This document shows positions 53,100 through 61,579 of a DNA stretch of 64,000 nt, one piece after another. This DNA is from CBDEFX01 sp965237635 (GTDB lineage Bacteria > Chloroflexota > Dehalococcoidia > Lucifugimonadales > CAUZJF01), in NCBI GenBank assembly GCA_965237635.1, contig CBDEFX010000002.1:372001-436000 (forward strand), read 5' to 3'. A model generated the notes under the pieces. It did no database searches. It saw only the letters and a list, made by a program, of their open reading frames with translations, and was not told the DNA's origin. Both the position numbers and the translations under genes were made by a program. Position 1 is the first letter of the stretch. Every line of letters starts with the position of its first letter.

Positions 53100-54818
53100 C
53101 CCGAATCCACCGAAGGAGGGCGTCGGGTTAGCGTCCTGAGGCGGCAAGAAGGCGCTCCTGTGCTTCTGGGATAATGGTTTTGTAGCAAAAAAACGACCCC
53201 GGAAAAGGAGCACCCAGTAGATGCTGCCACGCAACCACCCCGACCGGATCCAAATCACCTTCGACGACCGCCGCTTGGTGGCCAATGCCGGGCTGCTCCT
53301 TCCGGCCACCCTGGCGCGGCACCTCGGCCTGCCCGAACTCGTCCGGCAGCGCCTCGACCTGGGCGATGCCCCGGGGCGGGCGAACACGAGCGACAAGATG
53401 ATGACGCTGGTGGCGTCTGCGCTGGCTGGGGGCGACTGCATTGACGACGCCGATGTGTTGCGCACCGGGGGGACGGCCTGCACCCTGGGCGGCACGGTCA
53501 AGGCGCCATCCACCCTGGGCACCTTCCTGCGCAGCTTCCGGTGGGGCCACGTCCGTCAACTCGACCGGGTGAGCCGCGAGTTGCTGGCCCGGGCTTGGCA
53601 GGCCGGGGCGGGACCCGGCGACGGGCCCCTGACCATTGACCTGGACTCCACCATCTGCGAGACCTACGGACTGGCCAAGGAGGGCGCCCGCCACCACGGC
53701 TATACCGGCAAGCGGGGCTACCACCCGCTGCTGGCCATCGCCGCCGGCACCGGAGACGTGCTGATGTCCCGGCTGCGCGAGGGCCGGGCCAACACCGCCC
53801 GCGGCGCCGCCCACTTCCTGCGGGAGACGGTGGGACGGGTGCGCTACGCCGGGGCCAACGGACGACTCACGCTACGGGCCGACAGCGGGTTCTACACTCA
53901 TGGCGTGGTATCCGTCTGCCGCAAGATGGATGTCCGCTTCTCCATCACCATCCGCCAGCACAAAAGCCTGCACAATCTCATCGAGGCGATACCCGAAGAT
54001 GCCTGGACGCCGATTCCTTACTGGATGGACGGTGCCGCCGATGTGGCCGAGACCACCTGCACCCCCTTCCAGGCCGAGGCGGACGCCGCGCCGGTACGGC
54101 TCATCGTCCGGCGGGTGAAGCCGACGCCCGGTTCCCAACTGGCCCTCTTCGCCAAATACAGCTATCATGGCTTCATCACCGACCGAGACGGGGAGTTGCT
54201 CGAACTGGAGGCTGACCATCGCCGCCACGCCGAGATCGAGAATACCATACGCGACCTCAAGTACGGCGTCGGGCTGAACCATCTCCCCTCGGGCCGCTTC
54301 GCCGCCAACGGCGCCTGGCTGGCCGTCCAGACGATGGCCCACAACCTGGCCCGCTGGACGGCGCGGATCGGTCTGGGAGAGCGGATAGCCACCACCAAAA
54401 CCCTCCGGCGGCGGTTCTTCTCCCTGGCCGGACGGCTCACCCGCTCGGCACGCCGGTTGACCCTGCATCTTCCGGATCGCTGGCCTTGGGCTGAGAAGTT
54501 CAGCCGCGCCTTGGCCCGGCTGCGAGCCATTCCACTCCCGGCCTGACGGCACCGTCGGCGACCGACCCACCCACCGGACAACCGAAGATCCCCGCAGACT
54601 CGTGCCAGCCCGGTCCGAGAGAGTTCCCTGCTGCGTATTCTCTCGCCATCCCGCGCATCGCAGCTCCCGCAGACGGCCATAGGGGCCCCTGTGCGGCGAT
54701 GAAGACCGTCCGCCGACCTCCCTACCCCAAATGGAACCCAGGCTATTTCCCCTGTAGCTCCCTCACCCCCCTTCCGCTTTCCTCACGCCGTCCATCGGTG
54801 TCCTTCGGTGGATTCGGG
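53100..54818 (+). mobile_element. IS1380-family insertion sequence, copy D
   Basis: 1719 bp with target repeat CTTAA (53095-53099, 54819-54823). It lies about 100 bp upstream of the restriction operon and 270 bp before the Mom/ParB island. Confidence 0.95.
53221..54546 (+). CDS. IS1380-family transposase (copy D)
   Basis: 441 residues, essentially identical to copy B (HPLLAIAAG, ENTIRDLK). The catalytic acidic residues are in the same places as in copy A. Intact frame. Confidence 0.93.
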   Translation: MLPRNHPDRIQITFDDRRLVANAGLLLPATLARHLGLPELVRQRLDLGDAPGRANTSDKMMTLVASALAGGDCIDDADVLRTGGTACTLGGTVKAPSTLGTFLRSFRWGHVRQLDRVSRELLARAWQAGAGPGDGPLTIDLDSTICETYGLAKEGARHHGYTGKRGYHPLLAIAAGTGDVLMSRLREGRANTARGAAHFLRETVGRVRYAGANGRLTLRADSGFYTHGVVSVCRKMDVRFSITIRQHKSLHNLIEAIPEDAWTPIPYWMDGAADVAETTCTPFQAEADAAPVRLIVRRVKPTPGSQLALFAKYSYHGFITDRDGELLELEADHRRHAEIENTIRDLKYGVGLNHLPSGRFAANGAWLAVQTMAHNLARWTARIGLGERIATTKTLRRRFFSLAGRLTRSARRLTLHLPDRWPWAEKFSRALARLRAIPLPA

Positions 54819-55087
54819 CTTAACGAAAGGCCCCAGGATGTCCCAGTATACGCCCATGGCGGGAGAACAAGGACCGACCGAACCGATGCCAGGTGGCCTG
54901 AATCCGGAGGATCGCCATCTCTGAGGTGCTCTGTCCGCTCCGAGGCGACAAATCGACAGCCGGGGTTTTACTCGGGCATGCTCCTTGTGTCTAGTCGATG
55001 GAAGTCTGCGGGGCATCTCTCTTCCAGGCGCTGGACCGCTACCAGCGATATCAGGGCAGAGGATTGTGTTGCCCGGGGGCCGTGTAG

Positions 55088-55498
55088 ATGGGGCTCGTGA
55101 CATCCTTCAAGGAATTCTTGAAAAAACGCGGTGACCGCGCGGGCAGGCCTCATATAAGTGTAAGGAATATATGGGAAACGAATGTTCTAGACGATTCCTT
55201 CGACTCGCCGGCTTCCGAGTACGCGACTTCGGAGGGTGGGTGGTCCGAGGAAATGCGGAAGAATCGCCAGACCGAGCTGCGGTACCGTCGATGGGGCCGT
55301 GGATCTGGTAGCCAAAAGGGGCGAAGTCAGGGTGAGCACTCTCGTAAACGGCGGGGCCGAGGTACACGAGTGCTCGACGTCTGCAACGGAGAAATAGCTG
55401 GCCAAACTCACTTCGGAGTTCGGACCTCTAAACACGACGGTAAACAGCGAGGGACGCAACGTGGTCGTTCTCAGCGAGACAAACGAGTACGGAGATGA
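55088..55498 (+). CDS. Hypothetical gene start of the Mom/ParB island, possibly frameshifted
   Basis: 136 codons open from ATG 55088, ending in TGA that overlaps the next ATG (ATGA, 55495-55498). The first 70 residues look natural (LVTSFKEFLKKRGDRAG, SPASEYATSEGGWSEEMRKN), but the rest is Arg/Gly/Ser-rich. In another frame the DNA from about 55300 gives a more protein-like sequence (DLVAKRGEVRVSTLVNGGAE, NVVVLSETNEYGDEEDS) broken by one TAG. A frameshifted gene is therefore possible. No family recognised. Confidence 0.4.
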   Translation: MGLVTSFKEFLKKRGDRAGRPHISVRNIWETNVLDDSFDSPASEYATSEGGWSEEMRKNRQTELRYRRWGRGSGSQKGRSQGEHSRKRRGRGTRVLDVCNGEIAGQTHFGVRTSKHDGKQRGTQRGRSQRDKRVRR

Positions 55499-56229
55499 AG
55501 AGGACAGTCTTGATTCCTGAGTCGATGGGCGTCGCGAGTGAGGGAGCCAGCATGGCCTCGTTCCACGAGGCAGGGCCCGGTGCGAGTCCGAGGGCGACGC
55601 TCCAAGCGATTCGGGTGGGTCCCATAGCTCAGTCGATCGCCAAGCCGCTGATCGTAAATGGGCACTACCTGCACAGCTATCCGGGTGGCACGAAGCTTGC
55701 CTTCGGTGCGTTTCTCGGGAGTGCCCTCCTGGGTGTGCTGACGCTTGGCGTAGGTCCGAAGCTAGGCTATCAACTCGTCGCAGGAGCCAAGCCGGAAGAC
55801 TGCGTGACACTTACTCGTCTCTGGCTCTCCGACCGGTTGCCGCGGAACAGCGAGTCGCGGGTGCTGGGGATCGTGCTTCGTGCGTTGAAGCGGCACACGT
55901 CTCTTAAGTTTGTCCTTGCCTACGCCGACCCATCCGTAGGGCACGTGGGAACCATCTATCAGGCCAGCGGCTGGTCTTATTCGGGAATTTCGGCAGCCAT
56001 GCCTATGTACGACCTGGGCGACGGCGTTCCTCGCCACAGTCGAAGCCTCGCCTACATGTTCGGGACCCATTCTCAGCGACACTTCGCGACCAACGGAGTC
56101 TCGCTGAGACCCCTGCCGCAGCCGGGAAAGCATCGCTACGTCTATTTCCTAGATCGTGAGTGCACTCGTCGATTGAATGCGCGAGTTCTGCCATATCCGA
56201 AGAAGGAGGACGTTATTGAGGGTCGTTGA
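55495..56229 (+). CDS. Mom-like DNA-modification protein (GNAT fold)
   Basis: 244 residues. The core matches the phage Mom family: AKPLIVNGHYLHSYPGGTKL with FGAFL, a second region DCVTLTRLWLSDRLPRNSES, then LKFVLAYADPSVGHVGTIYQ and ASGWSYSG. The ADP..GH.G.IY.A..W signature is the acetyl-CoA-fold part used by Mu Mom to modify adenine. The C-terminus (KHRYVYFLDRE) is also typical. Mom-type modification protects DNA against restriction. It is the first recognisable gene of a plus-strand run of overlapping genes. The start could be later (Met 11 or Met 20). Confidence 0.7.
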   Translation: MKRTVLIPESMGVASEGASMASFHEAGPGASPRATLQAIRVGPIAQSIAKPLIVNGHYLHSYPGGTKLAFGAFLGSALLGVLTLGVGPKLGYQLVAGAKPEDCVTLTRLWLSDRLPRNSESRVLGIVLRALKRHTSLKFVLAYADPSVGHVGTIYQASGWSYSGISAAMPMYDLGDGVPRHSRSLAYMFGTHSQRHFATNGVSLRPLPQPGKHRYVYFLDRECTRRLNARVLPYPKKEDVIEGR

Positions 56230-56848
56230 TCTACCAGTTGGGAGCCTCAGGGAGGCGGCCTGGAACCCGAACGCGATGGAACCACCCATGGTCGCAAAAC
56301 TCCGCATGAGCATCGCCCGGTTCGGCTTAGTCGGGAACCTGGTGGTGCGGCGTGTGTACGTTGACCGATACGAGGTCATCGGCGGCAACCAACGTCTCCA
56401 GGTGTTGAAAGAGATGGGCGTGAAGCAGGTCCCATGCGTGGTCCTTGATCTGGACGATGCCGAAGCTCGCCTGCTAGCTCAGGCCCTGAACCACGTAGAG
56501 GGCGTCGACAACGCGGGGCTCAAGGCCGAGCTGGTGAAAGAGGTGCTCAAGTCCATCCCCCGGTCCGAAGTGTTGGCAGTCCTGCCCGAGACCGAGGATG
56601 GACTCAGTGTCCTGGAGTCTCTCGGTGAAGCGGACCTCGCGGAGCACCTGCGGGCATGGGAGCAGGCCCAGGCCGCACGGCTTCGCCATTTCACGGCGCA
56701 GCTGTCGGCGAGCCAGCTCGAGGTAGTGGAGGAGGCGATGGAGCGGGCCGCGTCGGGAACCGGCGCCGATCCCTCGAACCCAAACCAGCGTGGCAACGCC
56801 CTCTACCACCTGTGCCAGGAATACCTGGAGAGGAGTCCAACGCCATGA
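56216..56848 (+). CDS. ParB-like nuclease-domain protein
   Basis: 210 residues from TTG 56216, chosen because AAGGAGGA (56203-56210) sits 5 nt upstream. The frame is open to 56177. The ParB/Sulfiredoxin fold is clear: LREAAWNPNAMEPPMVAKLR, FGLVGNLVVRRV, YEVIGGNQRLQVLKEMG, VPCVVLDLDDAEARLLAQAL. The C-terminal helices (AEHLRAWEQAQAARLRHF, LSASQLEVVEEAMERAASG) are not HTH-like. It overlaps the Mom-like gene by 14 nt. In mobile elements such proteins occur with DNA-modification enzymes; nicking activity is not shown. Confidence 0.85.
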   Translation: MRVVDLPVGSLREAAWNPNAMEPPMVAKLRMSIARFGLVGNLVVRRVYVDRYEVIGGNQRLQVLKEMGVKQVPCVVLDLDDAEARLLAQALNHVEGVDNAGLKAELVKEVLKSIPRSEVLAVLPETEDGLSVLESLGEADLAEHLRAWEQAQAARLRHFTAQLSASQLEVVEEAMERAASGTGADPSNPNQRGNALYHLCQEYLERSPTP

Positions 56849-57072
56849 AAAAGCTGCCATGCCCGGTCTGCTCGGAGACCCTGTCCGTACGCCTAGCCAC
56901 CGGGCGCAAGTCTGGCAAGCCCTTCGTGATGCTGGTCTGTCCGATCGATGGCAGACACATCCGCGCCTTCGTCTCCGACCGGGACTTTGTATCCAGCGTC
57001 ATCGAGAAGGCGGGTATACGCGAACCAGTGTCTAAGCCAGTCCCAACGGGTAGGACGGGGACGGAAGGGTAG
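56845..57072 (+). CDS. Small zinc-ribbon-like protein
   Basis: 75 residues, coupled to the ParB-like gene by ATGA. It contains CPVC near the N-terminus and a third Cys in MLVCPIDGRH, with His nearby, so a single zinc site (C-x2-C-x-C/H) is possible. Its fold and partner are unknown. A short basic/Pro tail follows. Confidence 0.65.
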   Translation: MKKLPCPVCSETLSVRLATGRKSGKPFVMLVCPIDGRHIRAFVSDRDFVSSVIEKAGIREPVSKPVPTGRTGTEG

Positions 57073-57083
57073 GGACTCCCGCG

Positions 57084-58052
57084 GTGGAAGCATATAAACA
57101 ACTAAAACTCAGACAGAGGGAAGCACGCATCGCGGCGACCTTGCCCGCCACCATTGGAGAAGATGCCATCACTGCCACCGCGCCCATAAGGGAGATAACG
57201 ACGGGGCTGTCTACCAGGCTGGGCCTGGTGCAGACGGCACTGTCGATGGTGCTCGAGGGGCGGACCAGGGCCACGGTGACAGAGGTGACCGATCGGGCCG
57301 CTGACGACTTCGAGGTATTCATCTTGCCGTCAGTGGGAGGTCAGATCTTCAGTGATTTGGGAGTCCGGCGCGTCAGTGTCCATGGCCAGCGCCGGCTGAT
57401 CCTGGAAGCTGAGTCTCTGCAGGCTGTCCACGATGACCTGGTAGGGCAGATGGAGAGGCTGAAACCTCAGGTTGAGGCAGCGGCGGAAAAGTTCGAGAGG
57501 TCGACCGAGACGGTGCAGGTGTTGGAAGGGCGGATGAGCAGGATCTACCAGCGTGCTAGCCACGAGAAGGAATTGAGGGCGTTCATCATCAAGTACGAGC
57601 AAGAGGGCAGGGGGGCCAACGAATGGCAGTCGCGGTACGACGGGCTCAAGGCCCGCATCCAGCGAGGAGAGGAGTTGAAGGCGGCCTGCCAGGAGCTGGA
57701 AGCAAAGATAGCGGAGCTGGGCTCCCCTGAGGAGATGCAGAAGGTATTGGAGGAGAAGCTTCGGGACCATGAGAGCCGTATGGAGGAGCTAGCCAAACGC
57801 GATGAAGCCCTGGAGAAATCGGGACGCGACGTGGACCGCAAGGAAGCGGCTCTTGAGAAGAAGCTAGAGGAGCTGGATCAGAGGGAGCGGGCTCTTTTGG
57901 GCAGGTTCTTCAAGTACAACGTTCGCGAAGGCGTGGTCGAGACAGGCGAGGTCAAGAAGGAACTGAAGGAAAGGAAGAAGGAACTGGCCCGTCTGGACCG
58001 TGAGCTGGGGAAGAAGCGTGGCATGCTGGCCCGGCTGCGAGGGAAGGACTGA
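57084..58052 (+). CDS. Coiled-coil protein
   Basis: 322 residues from GTG 57084. After a globular-looking N-terminus (TTGLSTRLGLVQTALSMVLE, DDFEVFILPSVGGQIFSDLG) residues from about 110 on are a long heptad-like coil rich in Glu/Lys/Arg/Leu (EAAAEKFERSTETVQVLEGR, KEAALEKKLEELDQRERALL). It then has a short break GRFFKYNVREG and a basic C-terminal coil. No catalytic motif. Its stop overlaps the next start (TGATG). It may organise the recombination or modification complex (inference). Confidence 0.7.
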   Translation: MEAYKQLKLRQREARIAATLPATIGEDAITATAPIREITTGLSTRLGLVQTALSMVLEGRTRATVTEVTDRAADDFEVFILPSVGGQIFSDLGVRRVSVHGQRRLILEAESLQAVHDDLVGQMERLKPQVEAAAEKFERSTETVQVLEGRMSRIYQRASHEKELRAFIIKYEQEGRGANEWQSRYDGLKARIQRGEELKAACQELEAKIAELGSPEEMQKVLEEKLRDHESRMEELAKRDEALEKSGRDVDRKEAALEKKLEELDQRERALLGRFFKYNVREGVVETGEVKKELKERKKELARLDRELGKKRGMLARLRGKD

Positions 58053-58663
58053 TGCGCGTCGGTCTCTACGCCAGAGTCTCCACCTTGGACAAGGACCAGG
58101 ACCCCGAGACGCAGCTCGTGGCACTGCGAGAGTTCGTTCGGGCCCAGGGTTGGGAGATTTTCCGCGAGTACGTGGACCACGCCCCTGCGCGAGACCTGAC
58201 CCATCGGACGGCCTGGCGCGAGCTACTGGACGACGCGGCCAGGAAGCGATTCAAGACGGTGGTGGTCTTCAGGCTGGACCGGGCCTTTCGGTCGGTCAAG
58301 GACATGCACGACACGCTGGCTACGTGGGAGCTGTTGGGGATCGCTTTCAAGAGCGTGCGAGAGCAGTTCGACACAGGGACGGCTGTGGGAAGACTGCTGC
58401 TGAACCTTCTGGCGGCGGTGGCAGAGTTCGAGTTGGAGCTGATCCGCGAGCGTGTGAAGGCGGGGATGGACAGGGCTCGCCGACAGGGCAAGCGGATAGG
58501 GCGTCCCAGGGTAACGGACCGGCGAGGCTTCGATCGTCGTTTTGGAGCTATTTTGGAGCGCCTAAGCTCGGGAGAACTATCGAGACGTAAGGCGGCGTTT
58601 GAACTGGGTATCGGCTATGCAACGCTCAAACGCCTGATCGACGCACAAGAGTCGGCTGGCTAG
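58052..58663 (+). CDS. Serine recombinase (resolvase/invertase type)
   Basis: 203 residues: catalytic start MRVGLYARVSTLDKDQDPET with the nucleophile Ser in RVS, then VVVFRLDRAFRSVKDMHDTL (Arg residues of the active site), the E-helix LLLNLLAAVAEFELELIRER and a Hin-type helix-turn-helix after RIGRPRV. It would catalyse inversion, resolution or excision between short sites. It directly follows the coiled-coil gene (stop/start overlap). Confidence 0.92.
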   Translation: MRVGLYARVSTLDKDQDPETQLVALREFVRAQGWEIFREYVDHAPARDLTHRTAWRELLDDAARKRFKTVVVFRLDRAFRSVKDMHDTLATWELLGIAFKSVREQFDTGTAVGRLLLNLLAAVAEFELELIRERVKAGMDRARRQGKRIGRPRVTDRRGFDRRFGAILERLSSGELSRRKAAFELGIGYATLKRLIDAQESAG

Positions 58664-58714
58664 GTGGCTGCCTTGGAAACGCCTGTACATCCACAAAACG
58701 TGCCTCAAAACGGG

Positions 58715-58742
58715 TTGACGTGTATACGTTCCCGTATACACT
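58715..58742 (+). promoter_or_regulatory. Promoter with overlapping palindromic operator before the large recombinase
   Basis: TTGACG (58715-58720) and TACACT (58737-58742) with 16 nt between them form a fair sigma70-type promoter. A perfect 9-bp inverted repeat GTGTATACG-TTCC-CGTATACAC (58720-58741) fills the spacer and both edges, ideal for a repressor that blocks the promoter. It lies 131 bp before the large recombinase start. Confidence 0.6.
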
Positions 58743-58792
58743 GTACCGCCACAAATCCAGGTGCTGTCAAATACGGTGAGACAGACCTCATC

Positions 58793-58876
58793 ATGATCGA
58801 TAACTTCCTTGAGACACTTGCCAATGCGGCCATGGCCGTTGCAGCCCGCAGGCCGAACGACGAGGACGAAGAATGA
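58793..58876 (+). CDS. Small ORF coupled to the large serine recombinase
   Basis: 27 codons (MIDNFLETLANAAMAVAARR, acidic end) whose TGA overlaps the recombinase ATG (ATGA, 58873-58876). It may be a leader peptide that couples translation, or a tiny regulator. It starts about 50 bp after the promoter. Confidence 0.4.
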   Translation: MIDNFLETLANAAMAVAARRPNDEDEE

Positions 58877-60489
58877 GCGACGCGAACTCCAAGAGAGCTG
58901 TGGCCTACCTCAGGGTATCGTCTATCTCACAGGTGGACGGGCACTCTCTGAACGCCCAGGAGCGGCTCTTCAATCAGTTGTGTGAGAGCCGAGGGTGGGC
59001 GGCCGTCAGGGTCTATCGGGAAGAGGGCCAGTCGGCCCACTCGGAGTCGGTGAAGAAGCGCCCTATCTTCCGCCAACTGATGGAGGACGCCAGGAGGGAT
59101 CAATTCGATATCGTCGTAGTCCATACCCTTGACCGATGGTCTCGCAACCTCAGGGTCACCCTGGAGTCGCTGGCCAACCTGGGCATGCACAACGTCGCTC
59201 TCGTCTCCATCACCGAGAACATCGACTACTCGACCCCTGAGGGGATGTTGACGACTCAACTTCTGGGGTCCTTCGCCCAGTTCTTCTCCAACATGCTTGG
59301 CACTCACGTAAGCAAGGGTCTGGATGAGAGGGCCAATGAGGGCAGACACACCGGCGGCATCCCGTTCGGATACGAATCCTGCTGGATGAGCCAGGACGGA
59401 GAGCGCAGGCGCAGATGCCCAAAAGAGCATTCCGGGGGCGTTCATCTTATTGCGTCCGAGGTTGCCGCGGTCCGGGAGATGTTCAAACGGTACTCAACGG
59501 GATCGACCACACTAAGCCAGCTCGCCGCGTGGCTGAACGCGAGCGGCTTACGGACTCGCAACACCAAGCAGCTGGCAGGCGCTGATGGCAAGCTCTCGCC
59601 CGGTCCGAAGCTATTTACCACTGCCTCAGTGAGGGGCATCCTCCATAACGCTTTCTACTCGGGTCTTGTCAGGCACAGGAAGCAACTCCGACCGGGAGCC
59701 CACGAGCCAGTCGTCGGCCAGGAGCTCTTCGATCTGGTCCAGGACAAGATGCGGCACAACAGCGGCAGATCAACGACCCTGAGCCCTCACCCTCACCCTG
59801 AGCGTGACTATCTTCTGAAAGGGATCATCCGTTGCGCCTACTGCAAGATGCCGATGTGGGCACAGACCTATAAAAGCGGAAGAAGGTACTACCGTGAGCA
59901 CAGGGAGTCTCGCAGTAACACCCAATGCCCAGCTCACGGCGGCTCGATACCGTGCCGCCTGGCGGATGAGCAGGTCGGAAGGATCGTCGAGGCCATCGAG
60001 CTGGGACCTGCATGGCAAGAGCAGCTCCTCTCGATAATCAGCGCCAGGGACGAGGTCGAAGTAGTCCAAGCCAAGCGGCGAAAGGTCCAGGAGAGGCTTC
60101 GGAGACTCGCCAAGACCTATGTCGATGGAGTTTATGATGACCAGGAGTATAAGCGGCAGAAGCGGAACCTGGAGATGGAGCTCGAGTCCCTCGTTGTGCC
60201 AAAGGCTGCCGCAGCCGCAGAGGCGGGGAAGCTGATAGAGAGGCTGCCTGAGCTATGGGCTGGAGCCAACATGGAAGAGCGTCGGAAGCTGTTGGTGGCC
60301 ATGCTGGACGCCGTTTACGTTGACACGAAAGACGCCCGTTCGGTCGTCGCCATCAAGCCCAAAGCTCCGTTCAGGCCAGTCTTCCATCTGGCAACCACCC
60401 GTGCCGGCTCCGGCGTATCTCTTACGCCTGGTTCTGACCGGAAACAACAGGAACGTACCGAGCGCGTGTTCGAGGCCGCCTTCTCATAG
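58873..60489 (+). CDS. Large serine recombinase (phage/ICE-type integrase)
   Basis: 538 residues with the three-part layout: resolvase domain (RAVAYLRVSSISQVDGHSLN with catalytic Ser, VVVHTLDRWSRNLR); recombinase domain (GGIPFGYES, VREMFKRYSTGSTTLSQLAA, VRGILHNAFYSGLVRHRK); zinc ribbon GIIRCAYCKMPMWAQTYKSG with NTQCPAH; and a coiled-coil tail (KAKRRKVQERLRRLAKTYVD). Such enzymes integrate mobile elements at att sites without high-energy cofactors. It is the last gene of the plus-strand island, in the usual position next to an element end. Confidence 0.93.
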   Translation: MSDANSKRAVAYLRVSSISQVDGHSLNAQERLFNQLCESRGWAAVRVYREEGQSAHSESVKKRPIFRQLMEDARRDQFDIVVVHTLDRWSRNLRVTLESLANLGMHNVALVSITENIDYSTPEGMLTTQLLGSFAQFFSNMLGTHVSKGLDERANEGRHTGGIPFGYESCWMSQDGERRRRCPKEHSGGVHLIASEVAAVREMFKRYSTGSTTLSQLAAWLNASGLRTRNTKQLAGADGKLSPGPKLFTTASVRGILHNAFYSGLVRHRKQLRPGAHEPVVGQELFDLVQDKMRHNSGRSTTLSPHPHPERDYLLKGIIRCAYCKMPMWAQTYKSGRRYYREHRESRSNTQCPAHGGSIPCRLADEQVGRIVEAIELGPAWQEQLLSIISARDEVEVVQAKRRKVQERLRRLAKTYVDGVYDDQEYKRQKRNLEMELESLVVPKAAAAAEAGKLIERLPELWAGANMEERRKLLVAMLDAVYVDTKDARSVVAIKPKAPFRPVFHLATTRAGSGVSLTPGSDRKQQERTERVFEAAFS

Positions 60490-60572
60490 CTGCGGCTCGG
60501 TCCTGTCCGTTCCACCCGCCATAGCGAAGCACCGCCCCAGCCTGCTGTTCCGCACCTGCTATAGTACCTATG

Positions 60573-60647
60573 CTCCAAAAGGGGGTCGGCTTGCGTCGTA
60601 GCTACCACGAGGCGTAATGTCAGCCGTACCAAAAGGACTTGGTTTTG
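60573..60647 (+). repeat. Degenerate direct repeat, unit 1, downstream of the integrase
   Basis: 75 bp, about 70% identical to 60977-61050. Shared blocks are CTCCAAA, CTTGCGTCGTAGC, CCACGA and AAGGACT. It lies in the 600-bp non-coding gap after the integrase and could be related to an attachment site or to a duplicated gene edge. No gene is seen at 60490-61096. Confidence 0.55.
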
Positions 60648-60976
60648 CTACACTCGGCGCCGTCGACGTGAGTCGCTTACTAGAGGCTGACTGATCCCCG
60701 TGTTCGTGGTGGAGACGGGGGAGGGCCTAACTCCACCACAGCCGTTCTCCACTGCATTGGACGCCAGATATGAGCCACCGTTGCCACCGTCTTCAGTGAG
60801 GCGTCGATCGTCTGGTGACCCCATCCAAACCCTCACTCTGACTGCTGCTGTCTAGCCTAAGATCGAGTCCGTTCCCGAGGTCGCCGGTTGGAATCCCGTA
60901 AGCTGCCATGGACTTCGATCTTGGCCTAACCGAACTGTTTCCGAGCCCGTATATGCCGCGTGACTCCCTCAATGAG

Positions 60977-61050
60977 CTCCAAAGGGCCGTCGCTTGCGTC
61001 GTAGCCTCCACGACGCCTAGAATGGGGTGCACCAGAAGGACTACCTTTTG
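60977..61050 (+). repeat. Degenerate direct repeat, unit 2, upstream of the Kelch lipoprotein
   Basis: Counterpart of 60573-60647, 404 bp further on. It ends 46 bp before the lipoprotein start codon, so it may instead carry promoter-region sequence. Confidence 0.55.
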
Positions 61051-61183
61051 TGGGAGGGGGCTAAATCACCTCACCGCTAAATCCGGCCACCAGCCTATGA
61101 CCCATAAGCCAATCTCAGTTCTGCTCGCCACTACCGTGCTGGCTCTGGTTGCCGCATGCGGCGGGGAACCGGAGCCAACTCCC

Positions 61184-61447
61184 GTGCCGCCTGCGTCCAT
61201 CGTCGCGGAGGCCCCAACGGCCGCTGCTACTCCGATCCCTACGCGAGAGGCCCTTACGCCGACTCCCACAATGGCCGCCGCCACTCCCGCGCGAGCCTCA
61301 GCCCCAGCCCCAACTGTGCCGCCTGCGTCCATCGTCGCGGAGGCCCCAACGGCCGCTGCTACTCCGATCCCTACGCGAGAGGCCCTTACGCCGACTCCCA
61401 CAATGGCCGCCGCCACTCCCGCGCGAGCCTCAGCCCCAGCCCCAACT
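61184..61447 (+). repeat. Perfect 132-bp tandem duplication in the lipoprotein linker
   Basis: Units 61184-61315 and 61316-61447 appear identical, each coding 44 residues (PPASIVEAEAPT-like start, PTREALTPTPTMAAATPARA inside). In-frame lengthening of the Pro/Thr linker by slippage or unequal crossing over. Confidence 0.95.
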
Positions 61448-61579
61448 GTCGCGCCTCTGGATGACGAAACCTCGAGTATCCTCGAAGCGGCCTCGGCGTT
61501 CATGAATGAAGTAGGCTCGGCTCACTTCGGCATGGAGGTACGATTGGAGGTTGAGCCGTTAGCGGTCTCGTTCGCTTAC

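Noticed and set aside
53128..54680. Long antisense frames (228, 232 and 171 codons) on the strand opposite each IS1380 transposase
   Set aside because: They recur in every IS1380 copy only because the high-GC transposase leaves antisense frames open. Composition is Gly/Ala/Pro/Arg-skewed and no domain is seen.
60649..60760. Possible tRNA or attachment-site tRNA after the integrase
   Set aside because: Some stem-like complementarity is present, but no T-loop GGTTCGA-type motif or complete cloverleaf could be built.
54819..61579. Composite transposon formed by inverted IS1380 copies D and E
   Set aside because: Each copy has its own, different 5-bp target repeat, so they inserted independently. 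The bracketed island probably moved by its serine recombinase instead.
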